Part shown: positions 13,728 to 21,588 of the stretch, one piece after another
Layout of the letters: each line of letters opens with the position of its first letter
Numbering within the stretch: the stretch's first letter is position 1
The notes under the pieces: generated by a model
Told to the model about the DNA's origin: nothing
What the model saw: the letters and a program-made list of their open reading frames with translations, nothing else
The model's database searches: none
Source: Viola odorata
Taxonomy: Eukaryota > Streptophyta > Magnoliopsida > Malpighiales > Violaceae
Assembly (NCBI GenBank): GCA_963691705.1
Contig: OY829543.1
Location: forward strand, 27,799,523 to 27,863,522
Direction: 5' to 3'
Length of the DNA: 64,000 nt
Made by a program: the position numbers and the translations under genes

Positions 13728-14200
13728 AGCTCTCCAAGCCAATCTCTTCAAGACCGCGGTCAAAGCCTTAAGTGAAGGGTAGTTTAGGGTTATTTCATGT
13801 AATAACTCCCAAGCCTACACTTCGCCCATGGGAGAAAAATCCTTGTCTTTTGAAGTCTACAGACTTATTTACCCATCATCGCTTTGAGTTACCTTTTAGT
13901 TATTTTCCAACTCTTTTCCATAGTGCTGATGCATATCTCTTCTATGTAGGTACTTTGTGTGACATTCGCAAAGGAATGGAGCGCGCAGATTCGAGAACGA
14001 ATCCATTTGAAGAGGGAGTAGATGATACGAGCATGAGGGCTCTCACTCGTATCCACGTGAAGACCTCACGGATAGGTCGCGCCATCCATGAGGAATGCCG
14101 CGCCAAGTCCTCGCAAACCATGAAGTCATGCGTGCACCAGGCGCGCCAACCCTAGCATCCCATGAAGTCCCCGCGCCTAAGCCATCCGAGGCCTTGCGCT
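13728..14200 (+). repeat. Representative satellite monomer with retroelement landmarks
   Basis: One 473-bp unit annotated as a guide to the rest. A branch-point-like CTGAT lies at 13926-13930 and a 3' splice-site-like TATGTAG at 13943-13949, followed by GTAC. Next comes a short frame reading GMERADSRTNPFEEGVDDTSM, whose DSR block lies over the hairpin GATTCG-AGAA-CGAATC (13988-14003). It is followed by a purine tract (14009-14022) and then TGATACGAGC from 14023, which matches the first bases of the E1 LTR in its sense orientation. E1 and E3 have the same order of parts at their 3' ends (coding tail, hairpin, polypurine tract, LTR start), and the splice acceptor matches the one just upstream of their ORFs. 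The rest of the unit (about 170 bp of U3-like sequence and about 200 bp of leader-like sequence) shows no convincing similarity to E1-E3 by eye. I infer that the unit is an internally deleted retroelement; I see no protein-coding role for it. Confidence 0.8.
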
Positions 14201-15179
14201 AGCTCTCCAAGCGAATCTCTTCAAGCCCGCGGTCAAGGCCTTAAGTAAAGGGTAGTCTAGGGTTATTTCATGTAATAATTCTCAAGCCTACTCTTCGCCC
14301 ATGGGAGAAAATTCCTTGTCTTTTGAAGTCTACAGACTTATTTTCACATCATCGCTTTGAGTTATCTTTCAGTTATTTTCCAACCCTTTTCCATAGTGCT
14401 GATGCATATCTCTCCTATATAGGTACTTTGTGTGACATTCGCAAAGGAATGGAGCGCGCAGATTCGGGAACGAATCCATTTGAAGAGGGACGAGATGATA
14501 CGAGCATGAGGGCTCTCACTCGTATCCACGTGAAGACCTCACGGATAGGCCGCGCAAGCCATGAGGAATGTTGCGCAAAGTCCTCGTAATCCAGGAAGAC
14601 ATGTGCGCACCAGGCGCGCCAACCCTAGCATCCCATGAAGTCCCCGCGCCTAAGCCATCCAAGACCTTGCGCTAGCTCTCCAAGCCAATCTCTTGAAGCC
14701 CGCGGTCAAGCCCTTAAGTAAAGGGTAGTTTAGGGTTATTTCATGTAATAATTCCCAAGCCTACTCTTCGCCCATAGGAGAAAATTCCTTGTCTTTTGAA
14801 GTCTACAGACTTTATTTTCACATCATCGCTAGGAGTTACCTTTTAGTTATTTTCCATCTCTTTTCCACAGTGCTGATGCATATCTCTTCTATGTAGGTAC
14901 TTTGTGTGACATTCGCAAAGGAATGGAACGCGCAGATTCGAGAACGAATCCATTTCAAGAGGGAGGAGATGATACGAGCATGAGCGCTCTCACTCGTATC
15001 CACGTGAAGACCTCACGGATAGGCCTCGCAGCCAAGAGGAATGCCGCGCCAAGTCCTCGCAAACCAGGAAGACATGTGCGCACCAGCCGCGCCAACCTTA
15101 GCATCCCCTGAAGTCCCCGCGCCTAACCCATCCGAGGCCTTGCGCTAGCTCTCCAAGCCAATCTCTTCAAGCCCGCGGT

Positions 15180-15790
15180 TGATAAGGGCTCAACTTCTGT
15201 TTTGGAGAAGAAGAGACCGAATTGCTGTTCTTGAGCCGGATCTAGTCCTCTTGTGAGAGGTTGGCAGCTTGGATGGATGAACGGATGAAGGTGTATAGAT
15301 GTTTAAATGGAGAGGATAACGTCGCAAGAAGGTTGCGGATTGTGCAGCGGATTAATGGATGAAAAGGAGAGTGTTTTGATGAACAATAATAAGTATATAA
15401 CTTCAATACCAAACAAACCCTCTCTAGGCTAGCTAGAGCAACCTTGTTACAAAGTAAGGAAGATGAAGTGCTGGTTTGAAGAACCCTAAATTACCTAAGC
15501 TACACTAGGGTTTGGTCTTAGAGAAATAACATTCAAATCAAAGACAAGTGCTGAAATGAAAGAAATGCACTTTAAATAGTCTAGCCTAAACAAAGTGGGT
15601 AAATACCCTAATACCCTTTATCATTTAAGGGCCTTGAAAGCTCCTTCCTTTCTTGGAACAAAGGCTGCTTAGACGCACCCTCATGGTTGGCTAGGGTTTG
15701 GCGTGAAGCGCTCATGGCTGGTCCGATCAAGGCGTGAGGTGCAAGTGAGAACATTCACGCTCGTATCATGGAGCCTTTAAGCTCGTATCA
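15180..15790 (-). repeat. E1 copy 1, 3' LTR (left end on + strand)
   Basis: 611 bp, matching 19309-19919. In element sense it starts TGATACGAGC, and an ATGATACGAGC direct repeat recurs 22 bp further in. It contains TATTTAAA and ends CCTTATCA. A polypurine tract abuts it on the interior side. Confidence 0.95.
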
Positions 15791-15804
15791 TCCCATCCCC
15801 CTTT
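15791..15804 (-). other. E1 polypurine tract
   Basis: AAAGGGGGATGGGA in element sense, immediately followed by the LTR start TGATACGAGC. It is identical to the E3 tract. It would prime plus-strand DNA synthesis. The copy-2 equivalent is at 29535-29548. Confidence 0.9.
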
Positions 15805-15808
15805 GAAG

Positions 15809-15826
15809 AGATTCGTCCTCGAATCT
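15809..15826 (-). other. Hairpin upstream of E1 polypurine tract
   Basis: Perfect inverted repeat AGATTCG-AGGA-CGAATCT in element sense, 7-bp stem and 4-nt loop, ending four bases before the polypurine tract. The ORF stop codon TAG overlaps its first arm. Equivalent hairpins occur in E2, E3 and many satellite monomers. Confidence 0.75.
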
Positions 15827-17501
15827 AAGCTTTGGAGGGGGGGGTTTCCGAAAGTGGAGTGAGAGCCTTTAAGCTCGTATCATCCCCTCCGCCTTGGAGG
15901 AGATTCGACCTCGGATGTAGAGGCTCAATCCCTTGCAAGGCTAAGCGGGCTAAGGAAAGCTCGCGGCTAGTGATCACACACGGAACCCTCAAAATACAAC
16001 TCTCGGAGAATATAGGCCAAGGTGGAGGCCGTCCTCGGGCAAGGCAAGTAGGCGCGGACGGGAAAAATCCAAGAACAACCAAGTATCGGCCAAGACGGAG
16101 AAGGGATGAGATGCGGATCATGTGCGGGTTCCTAGTAGCGAACAATGAGGCGTGGTCACAAAGGACGGCCAAAGGAGTGCCGAAAGGGTTCCGGATATAG
16201 TGCGGGACCATGACACCACATGGAGGTGCCAAAAATGGAAGGAAAGGTGTGCGGCTCACATGCCCAAAACCAAGTAGGAACGGGTCCTCAAAGCTATGTG
16301 TAGGTATCTTTGGAATGATGGAAAAATCACTCCCAAGGGACCACAAATGGCGCTGCTGTGCTAGACCAAGGATGGCCTTCTCGTGGCTGCCCGAAGAGAA
16401 CTCATAAGCCGACTCTATACTCCTATCGCTCCCAAAATCCAACCCATCCAAAGGAGCACTCGAAACCACCAACTCCGAAAGCTCAACCCCTAAAGTAACC
16501 ATCTCCATATCAATACCGTCCGAAAGGGGCTCAAGTAATCCCTCATCCAATGGAGCCAGCTCACCCAAAGTAGCACTCGAATCCACTAAGTCCGAAAGCA
16601 CACCAAGCTTATCCTCAAGAAGTGGTGGCAGCTCAGCAGAGTCAACACTAGAAGAAACTCGCGTATGAGTGGTGGAAGGGCCACTAGGAGAAGGTTGAGG
16701 TGGTGCTTCAACTCGTTGAAACGAGGAGTTGATTACCTCCAATCTGCGTCGCAACTCGGCCAAGATATCCGAAGGGTTCTCCAAGTGGTCAAACAAACCC
16801 ATGGATGCATGATGTGGTACTCGGGCTCGAGGGGAAGAAGTCTCATGCACATAGGAGCCCGGAGGGGGCTGGTGGACACGGTGGGAAGATGGCGCCGTGT
16901 GGTAAGGTGGGGCATGACGGGGAAGTGCACTAGATGAGCCTGAAGGAGGCCTACAGTCAAGGCGTGATGATGGCACCTCATGATTAGGTGGGGCACGGTG
17001 AGCGGGTGCGCTAGGAGGCCTAAGGTCATGGCGTGATGATGGTGGCATATATGGAACATAGTCACATCCGTGAGGATAAAGGAGGTGATCAACCGGTGCC
17101 TCTATCACGCGTGATGAGCTACGGGCACCATATGGAGGTGGCGCCACATAAGCGAGAGAGGGGCGGTGTGGGCGCTCATCAATGTGGTCCGGCTGTTCAT
17201 ACCCATAAGATTGCCGTGAGGGCTCACAAAGACCATACTCCAACCGAGAAGAAGAAGTGGCACTAGAGCGGCTGTCTCGGCTGTCCAATACATAGGCCCA
17301 AGAATCAAGTGATGCTTCATCCCCCTCGGGGCAAGCACCCTCATGGCAAGAACTAGTCCCATACGGTGACTCTACCTCTCCCAAGTAGCTCACGGCATGG
17401 CAAGAAGATACGCGGTCACTAGCCATGGAATAGGCCGCACTATAACATGATGCATCCTCCCAATCGGACCCAACATCCGAATAAGAGTAATGCGAAGACA
17501 T
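15825..17501 (-). CDS. E1 retroelement protein of unknown function (558 aa, Gag position)
   Basis: Single ORF of E1, starting at the ATG 13 nt after a strong 3' splice site. The open frame extends 56 codons further upstream, but only from a GTG and through leader sequence, so I prefer the ATG. Residues 1-110 are rich in Ser, Tyr and acidic residues (MSSHYSYSDVGSDWED). Residues 110-230 are low-complexity Pro/Ser/His/Arg. Residues 236-262 look helical (LFDHL..ILAELRRRLEVI), and 287-360 are acidic and Leu-rich. Residues 373-411 form a block shared with the E3 protein: HE.A....QRH...LGS.FSI.P..P.....DPFLLG. Residues 491-545 (RPPPWPIFSE ... GGGDDTSLKA) are also shared with E3 and correspond to the tail encoded by the satellite. 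There is no CCHC knuckle, protease or polymerase. It sits where Gag would be, but I do not recognise a Gag domain; it may be a family-specific packaging or accessory protein, or simply a degenerate one. Confidence 0.7.
   Translation of the reverse strand: MSSHYSYSDVGSDWEDASCYSAAYSMASDRVSSCHAVSYLGEVESPYGTSSCHEGACPEGDEASLDSWAYVLDSRDSRSSATSSSRLEYGLCEPSRQSYGYEQPDHIDERPHRPSLAYVAPPPYGARSSSRVIEAPVDHLLYPHGCDYVPYMPPSSRHDLRPPSAPAHRAPPNHEVPSSRLDCRPPSGSSSALPRHAPPYHTAPSSHRVHQPPPGSYVHETSSPRARVPHHASMGLFDHLENPSDILAELRRRLEVINSSFQRVEAPPQPSPSGPSTTHTRVSSSVDSAELPPLLEDKLGVLSDLVDSSATLGELAPLDEGLLEPLSDGIDMEMVTLGVELSELVVSSAPLDGLDFGSDRSIESAYEFSSGSHEKAILGLAQQRHLWSLGSDFSIIPKIPTHSFEDPFLLGFGHVSRTPFLPFLAPPCGVMVPHYIRNPFGTPLAVLCDHASLFATRNPHMIRISSLLRLGRYLVVLGFFPSAPTCLARGRPPPWPIFSESCILRVPCVITSRELSLARLALQGIEPLHPRSNLLQGGGDDTSLKALTPLSETPPSKA
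15857..15907 (-). other. Relic polypurine tract and LTR start inside E1
   Basis: In element sense: GATTCG-like block (degenerate, CCGAGGTCGAATC), a purine tract GGCGGAGGGGA, then TGATACGAGCTTAAAGGCTC, about 90 bp upstream of the functional polypurine tract and LTR start. Counterpart of the E3 relic. The copy-2 equivalent lies 13,744 bp downstream. Confidence 0.65.
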
Positions 17502-17510
17502 AGCAAATAA

Positions 17511-17557
17511 GTACCTACAAAAAGAAACAAACACAATTGAATAGCTAAATGGGTTAG
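17511..17557 (-). promoter_or_regulatory. E1 branch point and 3' splice site before the ORF
   Basis: In element sense: CTAAC (17557-17553), then a pyrimidine-rich stretch with GTTTCTTTTTGTAG, then GTAC. The AG is at 17516-17515 and the ATG follows 13 nt after the cut. CTAAC matches the plant branch-point consensus CTRAY at a normal distance (about 40 nt). E3 and E2 have the same arrangement. The splice donor cannot be assigned from sequence alone. Confidence 0.65.
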
Positions 17558-18426
17558 TCCCTCCCTCACGTGTTTCACTCGTGTTTATCACTCTAATAAT
17601 CTCACAATATTCTCTCAAGCCCAAGCCAAACCGAAGCCAATAATGACTCAAAGACTCACTAAGGCACACAAAAGAAGCAAGGAAAACAAGGCTAGAAAGA
17701 AAGGTGAAAGAAAGCCAAATTAGTGATCAAGAAGAGACACTTGATTTTGATCACCAAATTGACTTAGAGTGGATAGATAGGTGTGTGGAAACAAAGAAAG
17801 GAAGACACCAAGACAAGCTACTCAAGACCAGACTGAAGGAAATAAGAAGAGAAAACCACAATTGAAAAGATAGACTCAAAACTGAAATTTCGGGTGAAAA
17901 CTGCACACTGATTTTAAGTTGACGATATGTATGGGAACAAGACAGAATTAGCCGAAGACCAAAACATAAGAGTTGTTCTACTCAGGCTGAAGTTTCATCC
18001 CACCAAATTTCAGAACAAACAGAGCAAAGAAGCTCTCAGAAATGGCAAAGGCCGAAACTAGAAAGAAACTAGCTAAGAAAAATCAAAACAGAAAGTTTCC
18101 TTCACACAATTGAAAACCGAATTTCAAACAAATGCACACCTAAATGTAAACTACTACACTTCTAATGGGATCATACACAAGTAGTCTCTTGCTTTTGACT
18201 CAATTGCAATTTTTTTTTTTTTTTTTTTTTTTTAATTAGGAACTTGATCTCTTTTTTTTTTTTTTTTTTTTTTTGATCTATGTTTTAGTTCCTTTCTTTT
18301 CCCTTTTTTTTTTTTTGTTGCAATGAGTGAAGAAAACTCACTTGTATGACATGTAGTATTGAAATAAGAAGTGAAAGACAAGTAGTTTTAGTGTTTGAAA
18401 AATTTTCACTAGGTGCCAAAAATTTG

Positions 18427-18510
18427 ATGAGGTGGCACTAGTGATGAGGTGGCAAATTTAAGTGAGGTGGCAAGTGAGGTGTCAAGTGAGGTGGCAAGTG
18501 TGAGGTGATA
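18427..18510. repeat. Minisatellite in E1 leader
   Basis: Six degenerate copies of (A/G)TGAGGTGGCA spaced 10-20 bp apart. Repeated at 32171-32254 in E1 copy 2. Confidence 0.75.
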
Positions 18511-19292
18511 AAATATCTAGAAGAATATTCTATGCATATCCTATATGAAATACTAGGCTGAAATGAAGAATAGGTGGATTAATATGGGCCTAGTATTTTA
18601 GAGGACACCTCCACATAACAACAAAATGGGACCACATTCTACACATGGCACACAAGACACTTGTCTCTCAAATGGATGAACAAATGAAAGCACCAATCAC
18701 CAATTTCGGTTGAATTAAATAAATTGAAGAAAACAATTCATCAAACACAGATTTTCGGAATTAATGGGTCACTAAAGATCAAAACTCAAAAGTCTCAAGA
18801 ACACAAGATGAACATGAAGAACACCAAGCACAACTTTCGCTCTATGAATCTTAAAACAGCCCAAATGTGGCCCAAAAGTTACGAAACTCACATAACAGAC
18901 TCTAAAGACAAAGATCTACAACTTTGTAGAAGAAATGAAACTGAAATTCCAAGTGGAAAGGACTCAAAACAGACTCACAACACCAGACTGTTTTACTCGC
19001 GCGATTTCTGCACACTTTTCTTCCAAGGCCGAAAAGTGTACCAAGATCACTGAGTTAGCAGCAGACCAAAACACAAAAGTTTCTCTACACAGAAAGATGT
19101 TTAAGCACAGAAATTTTCAGATTTTTATGACGTATAAAACAGACCCAGATCAGAAAAGGAAACAGACTCAAAAACTGACCCCTGGACAGAAAAAATTTCA
19201 GCACGAAATTTTCGGCCAAAATGGATAAACACACGGTAGAAATGATGGATCCAGCCGTGAGAAGGGATTTTACCAACCTAGAAGACGATTTG

Positions 19293-19306
19293 GAGCTCCG
19301 CTACCA
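19293..19306 (-). other. E1 primer-binding site
   Basis: Two bases after the 5' LTR end comes TGGTAGCGGAGCTC. The same 14 bases follow the 5' LTR of E2 and E3. It resembles the common plant site for initiator tRNA-Met (TGGTATCAGAGC) with two mismatches in twelve bases. The copy-2 site is at 33037-33050. Confidence 0.8.
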
Positions 19307-19308
19307 CT

Positions 19309-19919
19309 TGATAAGGGCTCAACTTCTGTTTTGGAGAAGAAGAGACCGAATTGCTGTTCTTGAGCCGGATCTAGTCCTCTTGTGAGAGGTTGGCAGCTTG
19401 GATGGATGAACGGATGAAGGTGTATAGATGTTTAAATGGAGAGGATAACGTCGCAAGAAGGTTGCGGATTGTGCAGCGGATTAATGGATGAAAAGGAGAG
19501 TGTTTTGATGAACAATAATAAGTATATAACTTCAATACCCAACAAACCCTCTCTAGGCTAGCTAGAGCAACCTTGTTACAAAGTAAGGAAGATGAAGTGC
19601 TGGTTTGAAGAACCCTAAATTACCTAAGCTACACTAGGGTTTGGTCTTAGAGAAATAACATTCAAATCAAAGACAACTGCTGAAATGAAAGAAATGCACT
19701 TTAAATAGTCTAGCCTAAACAAAGTGGGTAAATACCCTAATACCCTTTATCATTTAAGGGCCTTGAAAGCTCCTTCCTTTCTTGGAACAAAGGCTGCTTA
19801 GACGCACCCTCATGGTTGGCTAGGGTTTGGCGTGAAGCGCTCATGGCTGGTCCGATCAAGGCGTGAGGTGCAAGTGAGAACATTCACGCTCGTATCATGG
19901 AGCCTTTAAGCTCGTATCA
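19309..19919 (-). repeat. E1 copy 1, 5' LTR (right end on + strand)
   Basis: 611 bp. This is the promoter-bearing LTR in element sense: TATTTAAA lies at 19700-19707 (minus strand), and the LTR end CTTATCA is followed by AG and the primer-binding site. Confidence 0.95.
19700..19707 (-). promoter_or_regulatory. E1 5' LTR TATA-like box
   Basis: TATTTAAA in element sense, in a context (TATTTAAAGTGCA) also present in the E3 LTRs at 54773 and 57903. Likely the core promoter of the retroelement RNA. The 3' LTR copy is at 15571-15578. Confidence 0.6.
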
Positions 19920-20595
19920 TCGGTCAAAGCCTTAAGTGAAGGGTAGTTTAGGGTTATTTCATGTAATAATTCCCAAGCCTACACTTCGCCCATGGGAGAA
20001 AAATCCTTGTCTTTTGAAGTCTACAGACTTATTTTCACATCATCACTTTGACTTACCTTTCAGTTATTTTCCAACCCTTTTCCATAGTGCTGATGCATAT
20101 CTCTCCTATATAGGTACTTTGTGTGACTTTCGCAAAGGAATGGAGCCCGCAGATTCGAGGACAAATCCATTTGAAGAGGGAGGAGATGATACGAACATGA
20201 GGGCTCTCACTCGTATCCACGTGAAGACCTCAGGGATAGGCCACGCAAGCCATGAGGAATGCCGCGCCAAGTCCTCGCAAACCATGAAGACATGCGTGCA
20301 CCAGGCGCGCCAACCCTAGCATCCCATGAAGTCCCCGCGCCTAAGCCATCCGAGACCTTGCGCTAGCTCTCCAAGCCAATCTCTTGAAGCCCGCGGTCAA
20401 GGCCTTAAGTAAAGGGTAGTTTAGGGTTATTTCATGTAATAATTCCCAAGCCTACTCTTCGCCCATAGGAGAAAATTCCTTGTCCTTTGAAGTCTACAGA
20501 CTTTATTTTCACATCATCGCTAGGAGTTACCTTTTAGTTATTTTCCAACTCTTTTCCACAGTGCTGATGCATATCTCTTCTATGTAGGTACTTTG
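19920..20595 (+). repeat. 473-bp satellite, block 2
   Basis: About 1.4 monomers between E1 and the truncated E2 LTR, in phase with block 1 (it continues the monomer interrupted at 15179). The first unit has private changes such as CATCACTTTGACTTACC. The block ends at the E2 target site CTTTG. Confidence 0.95.
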
Positions 20596-21588
20596 TGATA
20601 AGCTCCTGGCTTCCAAATGGAAGAAACCGAGCTTGGAACTTCTGGGAGGATCTAGCTCAGAGCTGCAAACACAAGAAGAGACAAGAAACGAACAAGATAA
20701 ATTGAAATAAGGAAGGAGTTAGGCAGCGGAAAGGAACATTAAAAGAAAGGTGGCTCGGCCAACCATGAACTTGAAAATGAAGGTGGCTCAACCAACCATG
20801 TTCTTGGAATTAAAGTGCGGAATGTAAATACTGGAATTGAAGTACATAATTAAAGTGCTGGAATGTAAAGCGAAGGTGGCTATGCCAACCATGTGCTTGA
20901 AAGTAAATGACAGAAATTTAGATTGCGGAAATATAAATAACTTGAATTGAAATGACTGAAATTTAGATTCGAGATTGGATATTAGAGTTTGAATTGGAGA
21001 TTGGAAGATAGACTTGGAGATTGGAAGATTGAAATGGAGATTGGAAGGTAGACTTGGAGATTGGAAGATTGAAATGGGGATTGGAAGATAGACTTGGAGA
21101 TTGGAAGATTGAAATACTTGAATTAACTTAACATAGAAATGTAAATTGCAATACAAAGAAAGTAAAGGCTTCAAGAGCTCATGTTTTTCAATTTATCAAA
21201 GTCTATCTTTGGAATGAAATGAGCTAGCTATTTATAGAAAAATTACATAAGTGAGCGGTTGCTACAGTAGCTTCGTTGCTACAGTACCTCCATCCGTCAC
21301 AGTGACTCCGCATGCTACAGTGACTTCGCTCTGCTACAGTACTCCGTGAATAGTAACTTCATATATATTTTGAATTTTTGATGGTTTCAAAGATGGTGGA
21401 AATGCTTGTTTTGGGGCCCGGCTTGAATGGAAACGTGCTCCAAGGGCGTGTGACCATTTCCTCAAGGCGGATGGATGTGGGATCATCAAACGTGCTTGTG
21501 CGGGTATGGCCTAAAAGGTATGTGATCATCTCCAAGGTCATGCTATTCATTATGACCAATCCTCGTGGCACCATGTCTTGCTCTTCGA
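20596..21588 (-). mobile_element. Truncated E2 LTR at the 13.7-kb duplication junction
   Basis: About 993 of the 1019 bp of the E2 LTR, lacking roughly the first 26 bases of U3 and all of the E2 interior. It is identical by eye to 34340-35332 and preceded by the same flank CTTTG. It was not truncated by a failed insertion: it is the end of copy 1 of the tandem duplication, whose breakpoint fell in this LTR. Any open frame crossing 21588 into satellite is an artefact of the junction. Confidence 0.92.
20997..21116. repeat. 40-bp x 3 minisatellite in E2 LTR (truncated copy)
   Basis: Three 40-bp units, each made of two related 20-bp halves (GAGATTGGAAGATAGACTTG and GAGATTGGAAGATTGAAATG). Also at 34741-34860 and 37462-37581. 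Confidence 0.9.

Larger units (their letters stand above)
1..15179 (+). repeat. 473-bp satellite array, block 1 (32 full monomers plus 33 bp)
   Basis: Head-to-tail tandem repeat. Using AGCTCTCC/AGTTCTCC as phase marker, monomers start at 1, 474, 955, 1429, 1902, 2375, 2848, 3319, 3793, 4266, 4739, 5212, 5685, 6158, 6631, 7105, 7578, 8051, 8524, 8997, 9470, 9944, 10417, 10890, 11363, 11836, 12309, 12782, 13255, 13728, 14201, 14674 and 15147. Most are 473 bp; exceptions are 481 bp (474-954, an 8-bp insertion), 471 bp (2848-3318, a 2-bp loss) and 474 bp (an extra T in a T run). Because 473 is not a multiple of three, no reading frame crosses a unit boundary. Subtypes differ by linked blocks, for example GGACAAATCC with ACGAACATG versus GAACGAATCC with ACGAGCATG, and they are shuffled along the array, which indicates unequal exchange or gene conversion. 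The block ends where E1 is inserted and resumes in phase at 19920. Strand is given in the sense of the retroelement-like parts inside the monomer. Confidence 0.97.
17502..19292 (-). other. E1 untranslated leader, about 1.8 kb
   Basis: No supported gene. In element sense it contains three long A tracts (about 24, 23 and 14 nt, seen as T runs at 18210-18318) and a short GAGGTGGCA repeat (18427-18510). Near its 3' end is a box shared with E2 and E3 (AAACACG..., ACACGTGAGGGAG; 17561-17587), followed by the branch point and splice acceptor. Small open frames at 18724-19276 have no homologue among the three elements and look like chance frames in AT-rich sequence. Confidence 0.7.
15180..19919 (-). 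mobile_element. E1 copy 1: non-autonomous LTR retrotransposon, 4,740 bp
   Basis: Complete element on the minus strand, with two 611-bp LTRs that begin TGATACGAGC and end CTTATCA in element sense. It carries a primer-binding site, a long leader, one ORF and a polypurine tract. The flanks are GCGGT (15175-15179) and TCGGT (19920-19924), a 5-bp target duplication with one mismatch, and the satellite reads on in phase across the insertion. The LTRs differ at two positions seen by eye (AATACC/AACAAAC region and ACAAG/CTGCTG region). There is no reverse transcriptase, integrase, protease or zinc-knuckle coding sequence, so mobility would need proteins from another element. It is related to E3 by LTR motifs (TATTTAAAGTGCA, TTTCATTTCAGCACTTG), an identical polypurine tract, and the C-terminal half of the ORF. 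Confidence 0.95.
7843..21586 (+). repeat. Copy 1 of a 13,744-bp tandem segmental duplication
   Basis: This segment (satellite, E1, satellite, most of an E2 LTR) is repeated at 21587-35330 with a constant offset of 13,744 bp at every landmark checked, including identical T-run lengths (24 and 23) in the E1 leader. At the junction the E2 LTR sequence CTCTTCGA runs directly into satellite sequence GAGGACAAAT, sharing GA. The parental satellite reads TTAGAGG here where most monomers read TTCGAGG, so the original overlap may have been TTCGA. By eye I noticed only two substitutions between copies (near 12814/26558 and 14294/28038). Confidence 0.93.

Noticed and set aside
1..15179. CRISPR-like regular repetition
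   Set aside because: Units are contiguous 473-bp monomers with no short repeat plus unique spacer structure, in a eukaryotic retroelement context.
15175..15179. E1 as a non-canonical insertion lacking a target duplication
   Set aside because: GCGGT and TCGGT differ by one base but the satellite continues correctly on both sides, so an ordinary 5-bp duplication with a later mutation is simpler.
16733..17362. Other-frame ORFs (119 aa, 85 aa, 90 aa, 77 aa) inside the E1 coding region
   Set aside because: Shadows of the biased Pro/Ser/His codons of the main ORF; no independent support.
17502..17669. 56-codon N-terminal extension of the E1 ORF
   Set aside because: It needs a GTG start and translates the leader box, branch point and pyrimidine tract. 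The ATG after the splice acceptor aligns with E3 and is preferred.
18724..19276. Small frames in the E1 leader
   Set aside because: AT-rich sequence with overlapping frames on both strands, none shared with E2 or E3.
20788..21174. 128-aa minus-strand frame in the E2 LTR (also at 34532 and 37253)
   Set aside because: Most of it is translation of the 40-bp minisatellite in the LTR; no start context and no homologue seen.
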